From: Tetmemena sp. SeJ-2015
Taxonomy: Eukaryota; Ciliophora; Spirotrichea; Sporadotrichida; Oxytrichidae
DNA: 64,000 nucleotides
Assembly (NCBI GenBank): GCA_027382625.1
Contig: JAJKFJ010023561.1
Span: 1 to 64,000 of the forward strand
Direction of reading: 5' to 3'
Shown here: piece by piece, positions 62,109-64,000 of the stretch
Layout of the letters: every line of letters begins with the position of its first letter
How positions within the stretch are numbered: position 1 is the first letter of the stretch
Translations under genes and position numbers: made by a program
The notes under the pieces: generated by a model
Database searches by the model: none
What the model saw: only the letters and a program-made list of their open reading frames with translations
What the model was told of the DNA's origin: nothing

Positions 62109-64000
62109 TCAGAATTTATTAAAGAATAAAAGATTTAAAATGACTATTTTCATCTTCAACTCAAAATTATAAACTCTTTCAATGTAAAAGTAATTCAAAA
62201 ATATTACAATTAAATAAATTTAGATAACTACTTTCGAGTTCGATTAGTAAATTACATTACTTGCTTAATCTTCTTCTTGTGATATTTATCTCGGGGTTGT
62301 TCCTTGATTTACAAAGTCGATAACTAAATTGAAATTATCCAATGAGATTCTTTGCAAATTATTCTCCTACTCCACATTTTTGTCTCCAAACTCTTTTTAA
62401 TCCAACTTAATCTTTAGTGGTGATAATTATTTTAATATACAAATAAATATTTCTCCCTCTTCGCTACTTAACTCTTAAGTAGTATTATGGACCTACTTGA
62501 ATTAGGGAAATCCTTCGAAAAACTTAAGATTATAACTGTGTTCGAATCTTTCTTTAACCTTTGGGTTTGAAATGCAAGGGAGCTTCCCAAAACTATTCAC
62601 TAGCTCAAAGTCAGGGCTCTCAACGTATTACTTCAGCTTAGACAGGAAAATATTCCTCAGCTCTATTCTTTTCTCATATTTAGATTACATCTCTTCAAAA
62701 GTCTTCTAGAACATTATGAACATGTTCAAGTAAAATGTATTTAAAGGTTAATTATAAATTCTATAATATTATAGATTTACAAATGCTTGCTGAAAGAATG
62801 CAGAGGGTCCTAAGATTCCTGCTTTTTATCTTCAAGAATTTACTCGAAAACTTATTCAAAATAACAAGAGGAACTATAAGCAATTTAAAACGTTACCGTC
62901 TGAAACTAGATTTTGAGGAGAGCATTTGAGTAAATTTTGATGAATGTAAGTGTGCAAAATTTTAAAGCCAAGGCCTCTCTTAAAGTTTTAAATCTAATCT
63001 TTGGGGCTGTAGTAATCCGCGTCAGAAGCTCTAAATGGTTTAGCGAGCCCCTTTATTCCATTATATTTAATTTGTGTGTATAGCTCTAACTTTTCATCTT
63101 CGTAGAGTAATTTCTGCAGCTTAAGATAGTGTTGCCTTTCTTCTATCATGTAGGAATTTCTCCAATAATCACGCAATTAATTTTTTTATAAGATCTTGAA
63201 ATTTAAATCTAGGTCGAGGTATTTAAAATCATGTCTTGGAAATTCAGGCTTCTATCTCTTTGGAATTTTGAACTTCTTTTTGTTTGCGTACTTATAGTTT
63301 AGCATTGCGTTGGCTAATTCACGGGAATTCAGCTCTCCACTCTAATTTTCTTGCCATCTTGCTCCGACATCCATCATAGTGGATTGAATACTGTCCTTAC
63401 AAAATAAGAAGAGAAATTTACTCTGAGTGGTAAAGCCAACAGTCTCAAGTATATTTTTATGATAAGCGGATATCTTCTCTTGAGCCTGTTTCGCCAAAAG
63501 AGATGGATGATAAACTTAAAATAATATCCAAAAATGATTGTGCAGTAGTCTATTATGCTTGAATTTAATGATCTTACTCGCTTGTGTATTCTTCTTATCT
63601 ATAGAGGAGCTCAAACTATTTTTACCTTTTGCTCTTCTCTCTTCACTCCCATCCAAGCTCTTGGTAGTCGAAGCCCCAGCTTAAGAAAGTAGATTTAGAG
63701 TGGATGAAACTACTGAAATATTCCTGAGCCATTTCTTCTTTCTGGCTATCGATTTAACTTTTTCAACAGCTTTCTATTGTAAAAATACTTGTTGTTTATG
63801 ACAAAGATCATCTATTCTACTCTTATCAAATGTGTTTTAGAGCATATCAAAACCTGAGTTATCATAACTCAATAACATGAGTTGTCAATAATTTATAAAC
63901 TCTGCTTCTTTTTCAGCTTCCTGTGTTTCAAATGACTTGAAGTTTTATTCATAGAGTTTTCCTATGGACTTTAGCTTCTCTCATTTTTATCACTTATTAA
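62109..64000 (-). CDS. unrecognised protein, 5' part beyond the window
   Basis: Coding-like on the minus strand from the window edge. LQNTFDKSRIDDLCHKQQVFLQQKAVEKVKSIARKKKW leads into a Ser-rich linker, then FKHNRLLHNHFWILFQVYHPSLLAKQAQEKISAYHKNILETVGFT (63.4-63.6 kb) and a basic stretch. After a frame change at an A/T run near 63.18 kb comes LRDYWRNSYMIEERQHYLKLQKLLYEDEKLELYTQIKY. After another near 62.95-62.7 kb comes KYEKRIELRNIFLSKLKQYVESPDFELVNSFGKL and an acidic tail. TGA at 62109-62111; the last 30 codons are AT-rich and doubtful. Mostly helical; no family recognised. Confidence 0.55.

Noticed and set aside
1..64000. CRISPR array, bacterial operons, promoter boxes or ribosome binding sites
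   Set aside because: No spaced direct-repeat array, and the code, introns and gene families are eukaryotic.

Overview
The window is ciliate DNA, about two-thirds A+T, in which TAA and TAG encode glutamine and only TGA stops translation. The gene content fits a spirotrich/hypotrich of the Oxytricha-Stylonychia-Tetmemena kind; the genus is my inference. It is almost certainly germline (micronuclear) DNA, not the somatic genome. Many genes are cut by short AT-rich internal eliminated sequences (IESs). These lack GT...AG ends, are flanked by short direct repeats (pointers), and restore the reading frame when removed with one pointer copy. True introns of 34-37 nt with GT...AG ends occur as well, for example in the PRPF6 gene. 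No telomere repeats, transposase, tRNA or rRNA gene was seen.

Layout. 0.9-8.7 kb (+): a very long Gln-rich coiled-coil gene. 9.07-12.1 kb (+): a CDF/ZnT zinc transporter with a long His-rich tail, fully decoded here across seven IESs, one of which contains a TIR element. 12.5-15.9 kb (-): PRPF6/Prp6 splicing factor. 16.1-19.6 kb (-): kinesin-8-like motor. 20.3-26.0 kb (+): coiled-coil/low-complexity protein. 26.2-26.7 kb (+): Rpr2/Rpp21-type RNase P subunit. 26.8-29.2 kb (-): membrane RING-H2 protein. 29.4-34.0 kb: a C2CD5-like gene split into two inverted blocks joined by a 13-bp inverted pointer, i.e. a scrambled gene. 34.5-37.5 kb (-): unknown. 37.9-39.0 kb (+): myristoylable EF-hand protein. 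39.1-41.7 kb (-): coiled coil. 41.9-43.5 kb: two small unknown genes in convergent arrangement. 44.0-51.7 kb (+): three unknown, probably IES-interrupted genes with a GC-rich retroposon-like insertion at 46.4-46.9 kb. 51.7-54.3 kb (-): coiled coil. 54.4-55.9 kb (-): secreted protein. 56.0-58.2 kb (-): ankyrin protein. 58.5-61.6 kb (-): a gene broken by a 1.3-kb near-perfect palindrome and by a cluster of TIR elements. 62.1-64 kb (-): a gene running off the window.

The genes do not form a pathway; each would be expected to become its own small somatic chromosome. What unites the window is DNA rearrangement. Ordinary IESs, very small IES-like deletions (5-13 nt), miniature transposons, a fold-back element and an inverted gene half all sit where precise excision or inversion would rebuild an open frame. 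CDS coordinates span the IESs and introns unless stated; ends are approximate where confidence is low.
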